Below, piece by piece: positions 1 to 8,797 of a DNA stretch of 46,850 bases (position 1 is the first letter of the stretch; each line of letters begins with the position of its first letter). The translations under genes and the position numbers were made by a program. Location of the stretch: NCBI GenBank assembly GCA_028707085.1, contig JAQTUW010000023.1:1-46850 (forward strand), read 5' to 3'. This stretch comes from Methylococcales bacterium. Its GTDB lineage: Bacteria; Pseudomonadota; Gammaproteobacteria; Methylococcales; Methylomonadaceae. The notes under the pieces are model-generated. The model saw only the letters and a program-made list of their open reading frames with translations. It ran no database searches and had not been told where the DNA came from.

Positions 1-126
1 GTTTCCTGATCTATTTTCATGGTTGATGGCTGAAATGGGCGATCTTCCGCTGCCCAGAAAAGGCAGAGAGCGCGTTGCTCGTAACCCGTTGTTTTTAAAA
101 TCCGTCCCGGCTTAAGTTGGAAGCCC
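1..126 (+). repeat. 126-bp repeat, copy 1 (DUF6399 3' end)
   Basis: Bases 1-126 align without any gap to 1745-1870, from the shared gtttcctgat to the shared ttggaagccc eleven bases past the stop codon. Similarity is roughly 80 percent by eye and is lost immediately after ttggaagccc. The common endpoint suggests this is the right end of a mobile unit. No terminal inverted repeat can be assigned because neither left end is recognisable. Confidence 0.6.
2..115 (+). pseudogene. DUF6399-type protein, C-terminal end (runs in from left edge)
   Basis: Only the last 37 codons and a TAA stop are inside the window; the rest, if it exists, lies to the left. The translation (F-P-D-L-F-S-W-L at the start, N-P-L-F-L-K at the end) matches, position for position, the tail of the related reading frame ending at 1859. 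That frame carries the S-A-V-E-G-R-N-G-Y-L-S-Q-M block I associate with DUF6399, a transposase-like family. Its end falls inside the antisense yhaV toxin gene. Whether the gene is intact cannot be told from this window. Confidence 0.6.
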
Positions 127-421
127 AATTTTGCTTTAGAGTCATACCGAAAAAACAATCTGAATCGCCGACCGATTTTTGCGCGCCGCCAATGGCGGTA
201 ATTGGCGCCCATTGTATTCCCTTGGCGATATTCCTCCCGCGCCGGATCGCTTGGTATGGTTTCTAAAATAAGCTGGCTTAAAGCTCGAAACAGCTTGACG
301 TTGGCATTACTTTCAAAACCTTCAGGATCAGATTCGATAGCCCGATTAGCGGCAGCATTCAGTTTTTGTAGTTGCTCGATCAAACAAGCGTGAAACAGCA
401 GTGTCCAACCCTGTTTTTGCA

Positions 422-742
422 TTATAGTTCGATATCGCCCAAAATTTCCTCATCAAGATCGATACTGTAATCTTGATGACTAAGCATCGCTAATTTTAAA
501 TCATCCGGTAGAGAGCTTAAGTGACTTCCTGATTGAATGTCTTGTTCTAGCAAAGACAAAAAAGCCATGATGGCAGGGTCAATATGTTCGGATTCTTCTG
601 CTTTACTTACGATGACCTCAGTTCCTCTTAAGTCAAACACAATCCTTTCGCCGACTGAAATACCAAGAGCTTGCCGGATAGGTTTGGGCAGGGTGATCTG
701 GCCTTTTGATGTGACAGTAGCGGTTTCATGAATGTGCGGCAT
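422..742 (-). CDS. prlF: PrlF-type AbrB-fold antitoxin
   Basis: A 106-residue protein. Residues 7-50 are a SpoVT/AbrB swapped-hairpin DNA-binding domain (T-S-K-G-Q-I-T-L-P-K-P-I-R), followed by an acidic tail with A-F-L-S-L-L-E-Q-D-I-Q, which matches the PrlF (SohA) family. Family members bind and neutralise the YhaV RNase and repress their own operon. The start is supported by GGGAG eight bases upstream and by a consensus-like promoter. The stop overlaps the toxin start. The antitoxin is intact while its toxin is truncated, so it may survive as an orphan regulator or anti-addiction relic. Confidence 0.85.
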   Translation of the reverse strand: MPHIHETATVTSKGQITLPKPIRQALGISVGERIVFDLRGTEVIVSKAEESEHIDPAIMAFLSLLEQDIQSGSHLSSLPDDLKLAMLSHQDYSIDLDEEILGDIEL

Positions 743-771
743 CTTTGTGCTCCCATAAAATGTAGATTGTT

Positions 772-800
772 AATGTAAGGAAAAATTCTTACCTTGTCAA
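772..800 (-). promoter_or_regulatory. Sigma-70 promoter and possible operator of prlF-yhaV
   Basis: On the minus strand TTGACA (795-800) and TACATT (772-777) are separated by 17 bases, about 30 bases upstream of the prlF ATG. An inverted repeat GTAAG-N8-CTTAC (775-792) overlaps the spacer. A palindrome there fits autorepression by an AbrB-type antitoxin, but the binding site is inference. Confidence 0.6.
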
Positions 801-1228
801 TCTAATTGCACTATTCCTAAGCGTAGATCTTAGGATGCTATTCAAGAACGTCTTTAGGAATTGAACCGGCTCGATAAATAATGCTGAGTGTTGGCAGTCA
901 AATAATTGCTGTCGTTCATGTCAAAATTGCAGCAATGATGATTTTTTAATTGCATCAATACTTATATAACTATATGAAAGTAAAAGATTGTTAAAATCCG
1001 GCCATCGGCGCCAATTTAAAAAAATCTATATAAATCAATATATTATGCCATTAATTCAAGTCTTGGCATGTGATGTTGATATTGAGAGTGATAGTGTAAT
1101 ATTAAAGCCTGTTTTTACAGGCTTTTTTGTTTTGCAGGGTGATTTGTTTTTTATAAAATTGCATCATGTTTCAGTCAGGATGATTGCCATTCCGGATAAC
1201 GGCATTAACTTTTTTCAATGAAGCATGA
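801..1228. other. Intergenic stretch without a credible gene
   Basis: AT-rich spacer between the prlF promoter and the integrase fragment. A 77-codon plus-strand frame (988-1221) crosses a strong terminator hairpin, has no ribosome binding site and resembles nothing known to me, so I do not call it. The stretch from about 960 up to the terminator could encode a small transcript, but I see no convincing promoter. Confidence 0.5.
1104..1128 (+). terminator. Rho-independent terminator
   Basis: The 8-bp stem AAAGCCTG / CAGGCTTT encloses a loop of T-rich bases and is followed by a run of six T and then GTTTT. Its orientation is plus strand. No annotated plus-strand gene precedes it, so it may end a small RNA or be left from a lost gene. 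Confidence 0.75.
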
Positions 1229-1430
1229 AGGGGTTCAGACGCGATTGAGAAGCAATTACCTCATGCGTCAAGGGGTCAGGTAAAAGCTGATTCTAATCGT
1301 GCTCAGTATTTGGAAGAGCATCCGCGCGATGCAGTCTTGGGCGGATTATCTAGATGAGTTGGAATCTGGGGTGTTGGATACCTGGATAATAAGTGAATAT
1401 TCAACATTAGGAGTCATCTTCAATCTTTAG
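1229..1430 (+). pseudogene. Tyrosine-recombinase (prophage integrase) C-terminal fragment, frameshifted
   Basis: One frame from about 1238 reads D-A-I-E-K-Q-L-P-H, then Q-V-K-A-D-S-N-R-A-Q-Y-L-E-E. A second frame from 1320 reads A-M-Q-S-W-A-D-Y-L-D-E-L-E-S. Together these match the end of phage and island integrases (A-x-Y-N-R-A-E-Y-L-E-x-R-R-x-M-M-Q-x-W-A-D-Y-L), with a frameshift at about 1317. A stop at 1226-1228 closes the frame upstream, and no catalytic domain precedes it. The piece carries the region after the catalytic Tyr and is a remnant of a mobile island. Confidence 0.65.
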
Positions 1431-1517
1431 ATCCTTTGGTAACAACCACCAACTTCCCTTGTGTTTCGGAACCATGCGCTGAATAGCCATTTGATCCAAA
1501 TCGATATCGTCATTCAT
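1407..1517 (-). pseudogene. Unidentified short coding-like fragment
   Basis: A 36-codon minus-strand frame begins M-N-D-D-I-D-L-D-Q-M and ends P-K-D-L-K-I-E-D-D-S before a TAA. It includes the protein-like stretch K-G-S-W-W-L-L-P-K. It lies exactly between the integrase fragment and the start of DUF6399 homology, so it may be the tail of a third gene truncated by that element. No family is recognised and there is no ribosome binding site. Confidence 0.25.
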
Positions 1518-1859
1518 TACAGCGCGGGTGTTTATAGTTGGTACCTGGAATGGGCTGAGTGGATGGCGAGGCAATTCCATCGTAGCTCTTCCGCCGTTGA
1601 GGGGCGCAATGGTTATCTGTCGCAGATGTATCACAATGGCCGTGGCCTGATCGAAAAACGCCTGAGGGCATTGACGGTGATTCATAACTACGAACTCAAA
1701 CGGGCTGACGGAACAACAGCGGCAATGCGCTTGTTTGGACAAACGTTTCCTGATTTGTTCTCATGGTTGGTGGCTGAAATGGGTGTACTTCCACTACCCA
1801 GAAGAGGCAGAAAACGGGTAACTCGTAACCCATTGTTTTTAAAAACTGTCCCGGCTTAA
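1461..1859 (+). pseudogene. DUF6399-type protein, truncated
   Basis: The open frame has the block S-S-S-A-V-E-G-R-N-G-Y-L-S-Q-M-Y-H-N, then L-R-A-L-T-V-I-H-N-Y and D-G-T-T-A-A-M-R-L-F, which I recognise as the C-terminal part of DUF6399 proteins (transposase-like, several hundred residues when complete). Similarity starts only at about 1530. The 5' part is absent and the only start available is an unconvincing GTG, so this is a remnant. It ends at the same ttggaagccc as the copy at the left edge. Confidence 0.6.
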
Positions 1860-1870
1860 ATTGGAAGCCC
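1745..1870 (+). repeat. 126-bp repeat, copy 2 (DUF6399 3' end)
   Basis: Gapless partner of 1-126, ending at the same ttggaagccc. The two copies differ at many third codon positions, so they look like old paralogous insertions rather than a recent duplication. Confidence 0.6.
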
Positions 1871-1931
1871 TTTTTTGTTAAACACTCTTCAATATTGACT
1901 GTATGGAATCTAGAAAAGCCTGGTCTCAGTG

Positions 1932-2002
1932 CTTCGACAGACTCAGTTTGAGTTATAAGCTATTGATTTAAAAAGCCTTCAGTCGCACTGAGCTAGTCGA
2001 AG
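1932..2002. repeat. REP-like imperfect inverted repeat
   Basis: Arms CTTCGACAGACTCAGT (1932-1947) and ACTGAGCTAGTCGAAG (1987-2002) pair except for three central positions, with a 39-base AT-rich loop. The CTTCGAC...CTCAG type is a widespread bacterial intergenic repeat. A related half-site occurs at 16835-16848. Confidence 0.6.
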
Positions 2003-2016
2003 TGTGGTTTTTTTGA

Positions 2017-2044
2017 TTAGGCGATTATGAGAAGAATCGCCTAA
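2017..2044. terminator. 10-bp perfect hairpin at the ahcY stop
   Basis: TTAGGCGATT (2017-2026) and AATCGCCTAA (2035-2044) form a perfect 10-bp stem with an 8-base loop. It includes the ahcY stop codon. On the minus strand the stem is followed by ATC and a run of A rather than U, so it is not a classical intrinsic terminator. It could protect the ahcY mRNA 3' end. Confidence 0.45.
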
Positions 2045-3333
2045 TAACGATAATGATCCGGCTTGTAAGGACCCTCGACCGAGACATTGATATAGCTAGC
2101 CTGTTCTGTCGTCAATCGGGTCAGCTTGACGCCGAGTTGCGCCAGATGTAACTGGGCAACTTTTTCGTCCAGTTTTTTGGGCAGAATGTAGACTTCGTTT
2201 TTATAACTTGCCGCATTGTTCCACAGCTCGATTTGCGCCAGAACCTGATTGCAGAAAGAATTGGACATCACGAAGCTGGGATGGCCGGTCGCGCAGCCTA
2301 GATTGACCAGTCGGCCTTCGGCAAGCACGATGATGCGTTTGCCGTCCGGGAAGATGACATGGTCAACTTGGGGTTTGATGTTTTCCCAAGTATATTGACG
2401 CAATGAGGCAATTTCGATTTCGGCATCGAAGTGACCGATATTGCAGACAATGGCCTGATTGCGCATGGCCTTCATGTGATCATGGGTAATGATGCTGAAG
2501 TTGCCGGTGGCGGTGACAAATATGTTCGCAATCGGTGCGGCTTCTTCCATGGTGACAACGCGATAACCTTCCATTGCCGCCTGTAAGGCGCAAATCGGGT
2601 CAATTTCGGTAATCCATACTGTAGCACCCAGGCCGCGTAGAGATTGTGCACAGCCCTTGCCGACATCGCCATAACCGCAGACCACCGCGATTTTACCGGC
2701 AACCATCACGTCGGTAGCGCGTTTGATGCCGTCCACTAGTGATTCGCGGCAGCCGTAGAGATTGTCGAACTTGGATTTGGTGACCGAGTCATTGACATTG
2801 AAAGCAGGCACTTTCAATGTGCCTTTTTTAACCATGTCGTACAGGCGCAGTACGCCAGTTGTGGTTTCTTCCGACAGGCCTTTTACGCCGTCCATCAATT
2901 CAGGAAACTTCTGATGCATCATCAGGGTCAGGTCGCCGCCATCGTCCAAGATCATGTTAGGACGCCAGCCGTTAGGGCCGATAATGGTTTGTTCGATACA
3001 CCACTCGGCTTCGGCTTCGGTTTCGCCCTTCCAGGCAAACACGGCAATGTCGGCAGCGGCAATCGCTGCGGCGGCGTGATCCTGGGTCGAAAAGATGTTG
3101 CAGGATGACCAGCGGACTTCAGCGCCTAGGGCGATAAGTGTTTCGATCAGCACGGCGGTTTGAATGGTCATGTGCAAACAACCGGCAATCCGTGCGCCTT
3201 TCAATGGCTGATCCGTCCCGAATTCGCTACGCAAAGCCATTAGGCCCGGCATTTCAGTCTCGGCAATATTGATTTCCTTGCGGCCCCAGGCCGCGAGGGA
3301 TAAATCCGCAATTTTATAGTCTGCTTGGCTCAT
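2041..3333 (-). CDS. ahcY: Adenosylhomocysteinase
   Basis: This 430-residue protein hydrolyses S-adenosylhomocysteine to adenosine and homocysteine, completing the SAM methyl cycle in the cytoplasm. Visible family signatures are [10 protein letters not shown] near residue 50, [16 protein letters not shown], the NAD-binding loop [10 protein letters not shown] near 220, G-H-F-D-A-E-I and the C-terminal K-P-D-H-Y-R-Y that closes over the NAD of the neighbouring subunit. Length is as expected for the short bacterial form. It starts 25 bases after metK on the same strand, so the two are very likely co-transcribed. The start ATG (3333) gives the normal N-terminus. Confidence 0.97.
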   Translation of the reverse strand: MSQADYKIADLSLAAWGRKEINIAETEMPGLMALRSEFGTDQPLKGARIAGCLHMTIQTAVLIETLIALGAEVRWSSCNIFSTQDHAAAAIAAADIAVFAWKGETEAEAEWCIEQTIIGPNGWRPNMILDDGGDLTLMMHQKFPELMDGVKGLSEETTTGVLRLYDMVKKGTLKVPAFNVNDSVTKSKFDNLYGCRESLVDGIKRATDVMVAGKIAVVCGYGDVGKGCAQSLRGLGATVWITEIDPICALQAAMEGYRVVTMEEAAPIANIFVTATGNFSIITHDHMKAMRNQAIVCNIGHFDAEIEIASLRQYTWENIKPQVDHVIFPDGKRIIVLAEGRLVNLGCATGHPSFVMSNSFCNQVLAQIELWNNAASYKNEVYILPKKLDEKVAQLHLAQLGVKLTRLTTEQASYINVSVEGPYKPDHYRY

Positions 3334-3358
3334 GATATTTCCGAAAATCCTGGTTAAA

Positions 3359-4519
3359 TTAAAGGCCGGCCGCGTCTTTCAATGCTTCGGCTTTGTCGGT
3401 TTTTTCCCAGCTAAAGCTGGATTCATTGCGGCCGAAGTGGCCATATGAAGCAGTTGGCCGATAGATCGGTTTCAACAGATCAAGTTGCGCAATTAGGCCC
3501 TTAGGTCTCAGATCGAAGTGTTCTCGAACAATTTTGACCAGCGCTTCTTCCTCGATTTTGCCCGTGCCGAAAGTTTCGATGCTAATGGAGGTCGGCTCGG
3601 CGACGCCAATGGCGTAAGAAATCTGGATTTCACAACGTTCCGCAAGGCCTGCGGCAACGATGTTTTTTGCGACATACCGTCCCATATAGGCGGCCGATCT
3701 GTCAACCTTGGATGGGTCTTTGCCGGAAAATGCGCCGCCGCCATGCCGGGCCATGCCGCCATAGGTGTCGACGATGATTTTACGGCCTGTCAGGCCGCAA
3801 TCGCCAACCGGGCCGCCGATGATGAATTGTCCGGTAGGGTTGATGAAAAATCTGGTGTCTTTATGCAGCCATTCCTTTGGCAGGGTAGGCAGGATGATTT
3901 CATCCATGACCGCTTCCTCCAGCAGTTTGCCGCCGATTTCAGGCGAATGCTGGGTGGATAGCACCACGGCGTCAATGGCGACCGGTTTGCTGTTTTCGTA
4001 GCGGAAAGTGATTTGGCTTTTTGCGTCCGGGCGTAACCAGGGCAGGGTTTTGTTTTTACGGACTTGCGCCTGTCTTTTTACCAGCAGATGCGCATAGGTG
4101 ATGGGCGCAGGCATCAGTACATCGGTTTCGTTACTGGCGTAACCGAACATTAAACCCTGGTCGCCGGCGCCCTGTTCGTGATTTTCCGATTCATTCACGC
4201 CCATGGCGATGTCGGCAGACTGTTTGCCGATGGCGTTTAAAACGGCGCAGGAATTGCCGTCAAATCCGATGTCGCCGTGATCATAGCCGATTTCGCAGAC
4301 TACTTTTCTGACCAGTTCTTCAGTGTCTACCCAGGCGTTGGTGGTGATTTCGCCGGCCAGTATCACCATGCCGGTTTTGACCAGGGTTTCACAGGCGACT
4401 CTGGAACGTGGATCCTGAGCCAGCAGCGCATCGACAATGGCGTCGGAAATTTGATCCGCTACCTTGTCGGGATGGCCTTCGGATACGGATTCGGAAGTAA
4501 AAAGGTAGTTTTTATTCAC
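3359..4519 (-). CDS. metK: S-adenosylmethionine synthetase
   Basis: This 386-residue protein makes SAM from methionine and ATP. Motifs include [15 protein letters not shown] near the N-terminus, [12 protein letters not shown] (adenosine binding) and the P-loop-like [19 protein letters not shown]. The start codon is GTG at 4519, chosen because GAGGA lies eight bases upstream and the next residues ([10 protein letters not shown]) are the normal N-terminus. It is separated from the upstream tRNA by an intrinsic terminator and followed by ahcY. The pair gives synthesis of SAM and disposal of its by-product in one unit. Confidence 0.97.
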   Translation of the reverse strand: MNKNYLFTSESVSEGHPDKVADQISDAIVDALLAQDPRSRVACETLVKTGMVILAGEITTNAWVDTEELVRKVVCEIGYDHGDIGFDGNSCAVLNAIGKQSADIAMGVNESENHEQGAGDQGLMFGYASNETDVLMPAPITYAHLLVKRQAQVRKNKTLPWLRPDAKSQITFRYENSKPVAIDAVVLSTQHSPEIGGKLLEEAVMDEIILPTLPKEWLHKDTRFFINPTGQFIIGGPVGDCGLTGRKIIVDTYGGMARHGGGAFSGKDPSKVDRSAAYMGRYVAKNIVAAGLAERCEIQISYAIGVAEPTSISIETFGTGKIEEEALVKIVREHFDLRPKGLIAQLDLLKPIYRPTASYGHFGRNESSFSWEKTDKAEALKDAAGL

Positions 4520-4558
4520 GTGCTTGTCCTCATTCCAAAAGAAAAAAATGTTCAGATA

Positions 4559-4584
4559 TAAAAAAGGCCGCGTTGCGGCGGCCT
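4559..4584 (-). terminator. Intrinsic terminator of the tRNA transcript
   Basis: On the minus strand AGGCCGC, a six-base loop and GCGGCCT are followed by TTTTT. The hairpin sits just after the tRNA 3' CCA and about 40 bases before the metK GTG, so metK must have its own promoter in this short space or depend on readthrough. Confidence 0.85.
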
Positions 4585-4592
4585 GTTAACAG

Positions 4593-4669
4593 TGGTGGGC
4601 CCTGTAGGACTTGAACCTACGACCTGCCGATTATGAGTCGGAAGCTCTAACCAACTGAGCTAAGGGCCC
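4593..4669 (-). tRNA. tRNA-Ile2 (anticodon CAT, lysidine type)
   Basis: A 77-nt cloverleaf with encoded CCA: acceptor GGGCCCU/AGGGCCC, D-arm GCUC...GAGC, anticodon loop CUCAUAA, variable loop AGGUC, and T-arm GUAGG-UUCAAGU-CCUAC. The CAU anticodon fits Met or lysidine-modified Ile2. The G/C acceptor, the AGGUC variable loop and the UUCAAGU T-loop resemble E. coli ileX. E. coli ileX also lies near rpoD, which supports Ile2 over elongator Met. The first anticodon-stem pair is a U27-C43 mismatch. Confidence 0.88.
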
Positions 4670-4710
4670 TGTATTTGTTATTATTTTATTGCCTTACTCA
4701 TGCTGGTGAT

Positions 4711-6522
4711 TTATTCACCATCAAGAAAGCATCTTAATTGCTCTGATCTGGATGGGTGTCTCAATTTTCTGAGCGCTTTTGCTTCAATTTGACGAATCCT
4801 TTCGCGGGTCACGTCGAATTGTTTGCCCACTTCTTCCAGTGTATGGTCGGTATTCATGTTGATGCCGAAACGCATGCGTAACACTTTTGCTTCCCGCGCG
4901 GTCAATCCTGCCAGTACATTTTGCGTAGATTCGCGAAGTCCGGCAATTGTAGCAGATTCCACGGGCGATAGCATCTTGGAATCTTCGATAAAATCTCCAA
5001 GATGCGAATCTTCATCATCGCCTATCGGCGTTTCCATGGAAATAGGTTCCTTGGCGATTTTCAATACCTTGCGGATTTTGTCCTCGGGCATTTCCATGCG
5101 CTCGGCCAGTTCTTCGGGCGTGGCTTCGCGGCCCAGTTCCTGAAGAATTTGCCGGGAGACGCGATTGAGCTTGTTGATGGTCTCGATCATGTGTACCGGA
5201 ATACGGATGGTTCTGGCCTGATCGGCAATGGAGCGGGTGATCGCCTGACGTATCCACCAGGTTGCGTAGGTCGAAAACTTGTAGCCGCGGCGATACTCGA
5301 ATTTGTCCACAGCTTTCATCAGGCCGATATTGCCTTCCTGAATCAGATCCAGAAACTGCAGACCGCGGTTGGTATATTTTTTTGCAATTGAAATCACCAG
5401 TCGCAAATTGGCTTCGATCATTTCTTTTTTGGCGCGTCTGGCTTTGGATTCGCCTAAGGAAATGCTGCGGCAGATGTTTTTCAGGATGGCGATTTTCAAG
5501 CCATGCCGGTTTTCAATTTCAGCCAGTTTTTGCTGGGCGATCCTGACTTTTTCCTGATAAGGCAGCAGCAGTCCGGTCTGATGCGGATGGCTTTCCAGAT
5601 AGGCGGCAAACCATGCGCTGTTGGCTTCGTTTTCGGCATAGGCGCTAATAAAATCCTTGCGGGGGATTTTGGCTTTTTTGACAAAAATATCCAGCACGGT
5701 TCTTTCCTGATCGCGGATGATGGCGATCAGTTCGTCGGAAATGGTCACCATTTTTTTCAGATAGAGTGGCGTCCATTTGATTTCTGAAAAAATTTCCGAC
5801 AGGGAATCGAAGGCTTTTTCCGTTTTGTCGTGGCCGTAACCGTGTTTCTTCAGGGCAGAGGTAACGGTTTTCAGTTGTTTCCTGATCAGATCGACTTTCT
5901 GTTTGACTTCTTCGTAATCGATGCTTCTGGATTCTTCTTCCTCGGTTTCTTCGGCGGGCGCATCTTCCAGTTCATCGGCCACTTCAATATCGGTCTCGGT
6001 CAGATCGACAAAGCCCAGCACCAGATCATTCAGGCGGAGACCTGTTTCCTCCTTCTGCAGTGAGTCGAAGGTTTCAATGAAGGATTCGACAATAAATCCG
6101 GAGCGGGCAATGGCGTCGACAACCTGACGCTGGCCTTCTTCGATGCGTTTGGCGATTTTTAGTTCTTCATCGCGGGTCAGCAGTTCTACCGAGCCCATTT
6201 CCCGCATGTACAGACGTACGGGGTCGGTCGTGCGGCCAAACTCGCTATCAACGGAGGCCAGCGCGGCAACTTCGGCAACTTCTTCGTCATCGTCCGCCGT
6301 GACTACGGTGTCGGAAGTGATCAGCGAGTCATCGTCGTCAGGAGCAACTTCATAAACCTGAATCCCCATGTCATTGATCATGCTGATAATGTCATCGATT
6401 TGTTCAGGATCGATAATATCGCTGGGCAGGTGATCATTGACTTCCGCATAGGTCAGATAACCCTGAGCCTTGCCTTTTGCGATCAGTTGTTTAAGTTGGG
6501 ATTGCTGTTGCTCTTGATTCAT
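4711..6522 (-). CDS. rpoD: RNA polymerase sigma-70 factor RpoD
   Basis: The 603-residue primary sigma factor directs RNA polymerase to housekeeping promoters. Region 1.1 is N-terminal, followed by region 1.2 ([11 protein letters not shown]) and an acidic non-conserved insert (many E residues near 200). Region 2 has [13 protein letters not shown] and [15 protein letters not shown], and region 4 has the [17 protein letters not shown] helix-turn-helix. It is the last gene of the rpsU-yqeY-dnaG-rpoD operon, 81 bases after dnaG, matching the classical macromolecular synthesis operon order. Confidence 0.98.
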   Translation of the reverse strand: MNQEQQQSQLKQLIAKGKAQGYLTYAEVNDHLPSDIIDPEQIDDIISMINDMGIQVYEVAPDDDDSLITSDTVVTADDDEEVAEVAALASVDSEFGRTTDPVRLYMREMGSVELLTRDEELKIAKRIEEGQRQVVDAIARSGFIVESFIETFDSLQKEETGLRLNDLVLGFVDLTETDIEVADELEDAPAEETEEEESRSIDYEEVKQKVDLIRKQLKTVTSALKKHGYGHDKTEKAFDSLSEIFSEIKWTPLYLKKMVTISDELIAIIRDQERTVLDIFVKKAKIPRKDFISAYAENEANSAWFAAYLESHPHQTGLLLPYQEKVRIAQQKLAEIENRHGLKIAILKNICRSISLGESKARRAKKEMIEANLRLVISIAKKYTNRGLQFLDLIQEGNIGLMKAVDKFEYRRGYKFSTYATWWIRQAITRSIADQARTIRIPVHMIETINKLNRVSRQILQELGREATPEELAERMEMPEDKIRKVLKIAKEPISMETPIGDDEDSHLGDFIEDSKMLSPVESATIAGLRESTQNVLAGLTAREAKVLRMRFGINMNTDHTLEEVGKQFDVTRERIRQIEAKALRKLRHPSRSEQLRCFLDGE

Positions 6523-6603
6523 TCTTTACTCACAATACGTTTCAGCACCAAGCTCGGCATAACAGAGCATTATAAATATTTTTCTAAAAAATGTCATTCT
6601 GAA

Positions 6604-8319
6604 TTATAGCTTGCCGCCGGTTTTATATTCCGCCGTTTCATCTGCGCTTAAGGGTTCTCCCCGGCTTACCTTGTCTATCAGCGCGCTCATCCGCTTTTCT
6701 CTCTCCTGTTTGAGCAGTTGGTTGAGCGCGCCCCGGAATTCATTTTCCTCTCCGCCTTCAGGTATATCAAGTACCAGATTCGATAAAGCGGTTACAGCTT
6801 TTGCATGTGCCGAATCGCGGTAGGATTCCAGTAAAACGGCGCTGTTCTCCGGCTTGGCGCCGGCAATGACCGTCAGCACGTCGCGCAGCAATTCCGTGCC
6901 GGGCATATCGAGCGCGGCTACAAAGCCGGCATGCTGTTCGATATGCCTGGCCAGATGCGGGAATTGCAGCAATAACGCCACTATCCTGCGCATCAGATTC
7001 GATTTTTGCAGCACTATAGGTCGCTTGATGCTCTGCGCAGGCGTTTTGGGCCTGTCCGCTTTCAAAAAACGGATTCCGGATAGCTCTTCCAGACGCGCCA
7101 GCATCATATCCCGGAAAAAGCCGCCCGGCATTTTTTCCAGTTGCGGTTTTGCCGCCGCCAGTAATTGCGAGCGGCCTTCTACGGTATTCAGGTTTAACGA
7201 GCTGCTGCTTTGCTCGAAAAAATAATCCGATAGGACATGCGCGTTTACAATTCGTTCCTTGAATGCCGTGATGCCTTCCGCCCGAATCAGCGTGTCAGGA
7301 TCCTGGGTTTGCGGCAGCAGCATGATTTTGATCTGCCGGCCGTCGCGCAGGCAGGGCAGGGCGGTTTCCGTGGCTTTCCAGGCGGCCTGGCGGCCGGCGC
7401 TATCGCCGTCGAAACAGAACACCAGTTCCGGAGCAAAGCGAAACAACAAATCCAGGTGCGCCTTGGAAGTGGCCGTACCCAGAGCGGCCACTGCATTGTC
7501 CACGCCGAATTGCGCCAGGGCGATGACATCCATATAGCCTTCCACAATCAGAATTTGCGCGGGTCTGGAATGGTTTTCCAGTAATTCGCACAGGCCATAG
7601 AGTTCCTTGCCTTTGGAAAAGGCGGCGGTTTCCGGCGAGTTCAAATATTTTGGCAGGGAGTCGTCCAGCACTCGTCCGCCAAAGCCGATTACCCGTTTGC
7701 GTTTGTCGCGGATCGGAAACATCAGACGGTTCCGAAAGCGGTCGTAGGTTTTGCCGTCGTCTCTGCTGACCAGCAGGCCGGCTTCCAGCAAGGTTTTCTG
7801 ATCGTAACGGTTCAGCAGTGCGTCCCATTTGTCGGGTGCGTACCCCAGGCTGTATCTCCGGGCAATTTCGGCGCTGACGCCACGTCTTTTCAGATATTCA
7901 ACGGCTTTTTTGCCTTCCGGGCTGCGCAATTGCGCGGTATAAAATGCGCTGGCGTCTTCCAGTGCCTGGTAAATGTGGCTGTTATCCTGTTTTGATGCGT
8001 AATCCGCCTTGTCCGTCGCGGCTTTTGGCACTTCCACGCCGACGAATGCCGCTAGATCTTCGACCGCCTCGACAAAATCGAGATGGCTGAAATCCATTAA
8101 AAAGCTGATGGCGTTGCCGCTGGCTCCGCAGCCGAAGCAGTGAAAAATTTGCCGGTTGCGGTTTACATTGAAGCTTGGAGTCTTTTCGGTATGAAACGGG
8201 CAACGGGCCACAAAATTGCCGCCCGTTTTTTTTAGCGGCAGATGCGAGTCAATCAGATCGACGATATCGACCCGCAGCAGAAGGTCGTCTATAAACTGTT
8301 TGGGGATTCTGCCGGACAT
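6604..8319 (-). CDS. dnaG: DNA primase
   Basis: This 571-residue primase synthesises RNA primers at the replication fork. The N-terminal CHC2 zinc ribbon is complete (C40, H43, C61, C64). The catalytic TOPRIM core shows I-V-E-G-Y-M-D-V-I-A-L and F-C-F-D-G-D-S-A-G-R-Q-A. The C-terminal region, more divergent, would be the DnaB-interacting domain. It starts 17 bases after yqeY and precedes rpoD. Length and motifs are normal for the family. Confidence 0.97.
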   Translation of the reverse strand: MSGRIPKQFIDDLLLRVDIVDLIDSHLPLKKTGGNFVARCPFHTEKTPSFNVNRNRQIFHCFGCGASGNAISFLMDFSHLDFVEAVEDLAAFVGVEVPKAATDKADYASKQDNSHIYQALEDASAFYTAQLRSPEGKKAVEYLKRRGVSAEIARRYSLGYAPDKWDALLNRYDQKTLLEAGLLVSRDDGKTYDRFRNRLMFPIRDKRKRVIGFGGRVLDDSLPKYLNSPETAAFSKGKELYGLCELLENHSRPAQILIVEGYMDVIALAQFGVDNAVAALGTATSKAHLDLLFRFAPELVFCFDGDSAGRQAAWKATETALPCLRDGRQIKIMLLPQTQDPDTLIRAEGITAFKERIVNAHVLSDYFFEQSSSSLNLNTVEGRSQLLAAAKPQLEKMPGGFFRDMMLARLEELSGIRFLKADRPKTPAQSIKRPIVLQKSNLMRRIVALLLQFPHLARHIEQHAGFVAALDMPGTELLRDVLTVIAGAKPENSAVLLESYRDSAHAKAVTALSNLVLDIPEGGEENEFRGALNQLLKQEREKRMSALIDKVSRGEPLSADETAEYKTGGKL

Positions 8320-8336
8320 ATTACCGACAAGGCGTC

Positions 8337-8786
8337 TTAAGCTGAAAGGCCAGCCTTGATTCTTGTGCTGACAACCGCCATGTCGGCCCGTCCCTGCATT
8401 TGCGGTTTGAGGATGGCCATGACATTACCCATGTCCTTGACCGAGCTGGCCCCGGTTTCGGCGATGGCCTTGCTGACCATGTCGTCAATTTCGGCATCGC
8501 TCAATGCCTGCGGCAGGAAATCCTGAATTACCAGGATTTCGGCTTCTTCGATCTCCGCCAGATCAATACGGCCGGCGTCACGAAACTGCTTGATGGATTC
8601 GCGGCGCTGTTTGAGCATTTTGTCCATTACAACGATTGTTCTGGCATCGTCCAGTTCAATGCGTTCATCGACCTCAATCTGCTTGATTGCAGCCAGAATC
8701 ATGCGGATAACGCCTAGTCTGGCCTTATCTCCACTCTTCATGGAGGCTTTCATATCTTCCGTGATACGACTTTTAAGTAAACTCAT
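8337..8786 (-). CDS. yqeY: GatB/YqeY-domain protein
   Basis: A 149-residue protein made almost entirely of a YqeY domain, related to the C-terminal tRNA-binding part of the GatB amidotransferase subunit. Typical features are D-M-K-A-S-M-K-S-G-D-K at the start and A-E-I-L-V-I-Q-D-F-L-P-Q-A-L-S in the middle. I chose the ATG at 8786 (M-S-L-L-K-S) rather than an in-frame TTG five codons upstream, which would overlap rpsU. It sits between rpsU and dnaG, as in many gammaproteobacteria. Its biochemical function is not settled. Confidence 0.92.
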   Translation of the reverse strand: MSLLKSRITEDMKASMKSGDKARLGVIRMILAAIKQIEVDERIELDDARTIVVMDKMLKQRRESIKQFRDAGRIDLAEIEEAEILVIQDFLPQALSDAEIDDMVSKAIAETGASSVKDMGNVMAILKPQMQGRADMAVVSTRIKAGLSA

Positions 8787-8797
8787 GGGTCTGGGTC

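Larger units (their letters stand above)
1..422 (-). pseudogene. yhaV: YhaV-family toxin, 3' end replaced by DUF6399 element
   Basis: Reading leftward from an ATG at 422, the frame gives M-Q-K-Q-G-W-T-L-L-F and later H-W-R-R-A-K-I-G-R-R-F-R-L-F-F-R-Y, which matches the RelE-superfamily RNase toxin YhaV. At about base 126 the homology stops, where the end of the DUF6399 repeat begins. From there the frame stays open through antisense DUF6399 sequence to the window edge. Roughly 105 toxin residues remain; the C-terminal third of a normal YhaV (about 154 residues in E. coli) is missing. The ATG overlaps the antitoxin stop (TAATG), the usual prlF-yhaV order. The toxin is probably inactive, though a fusion product could be made. 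Confidence 0.72.

Noticed and set aside
988-1221. 77-codon plus-strand frame
   Set aside because: It crosses a strong terminator hairpin at 1104-1128 and lacks a start signal and homology.
1407-1742. Full-length 111-codon minus-strand frame opposite DUF6399
   Set aside because: Its first two thirds is the antisense of the DUF6399 remnant; only the last 36 codons look independent and were listed at low confidence.
3334-3358. SAH or SAM riboswitch before ahcY
   Set aside because: The space between metK and ahcY is only 25 bases, and the metK leader of about 40 bases is too short for known SAM or SAH riboswitches.
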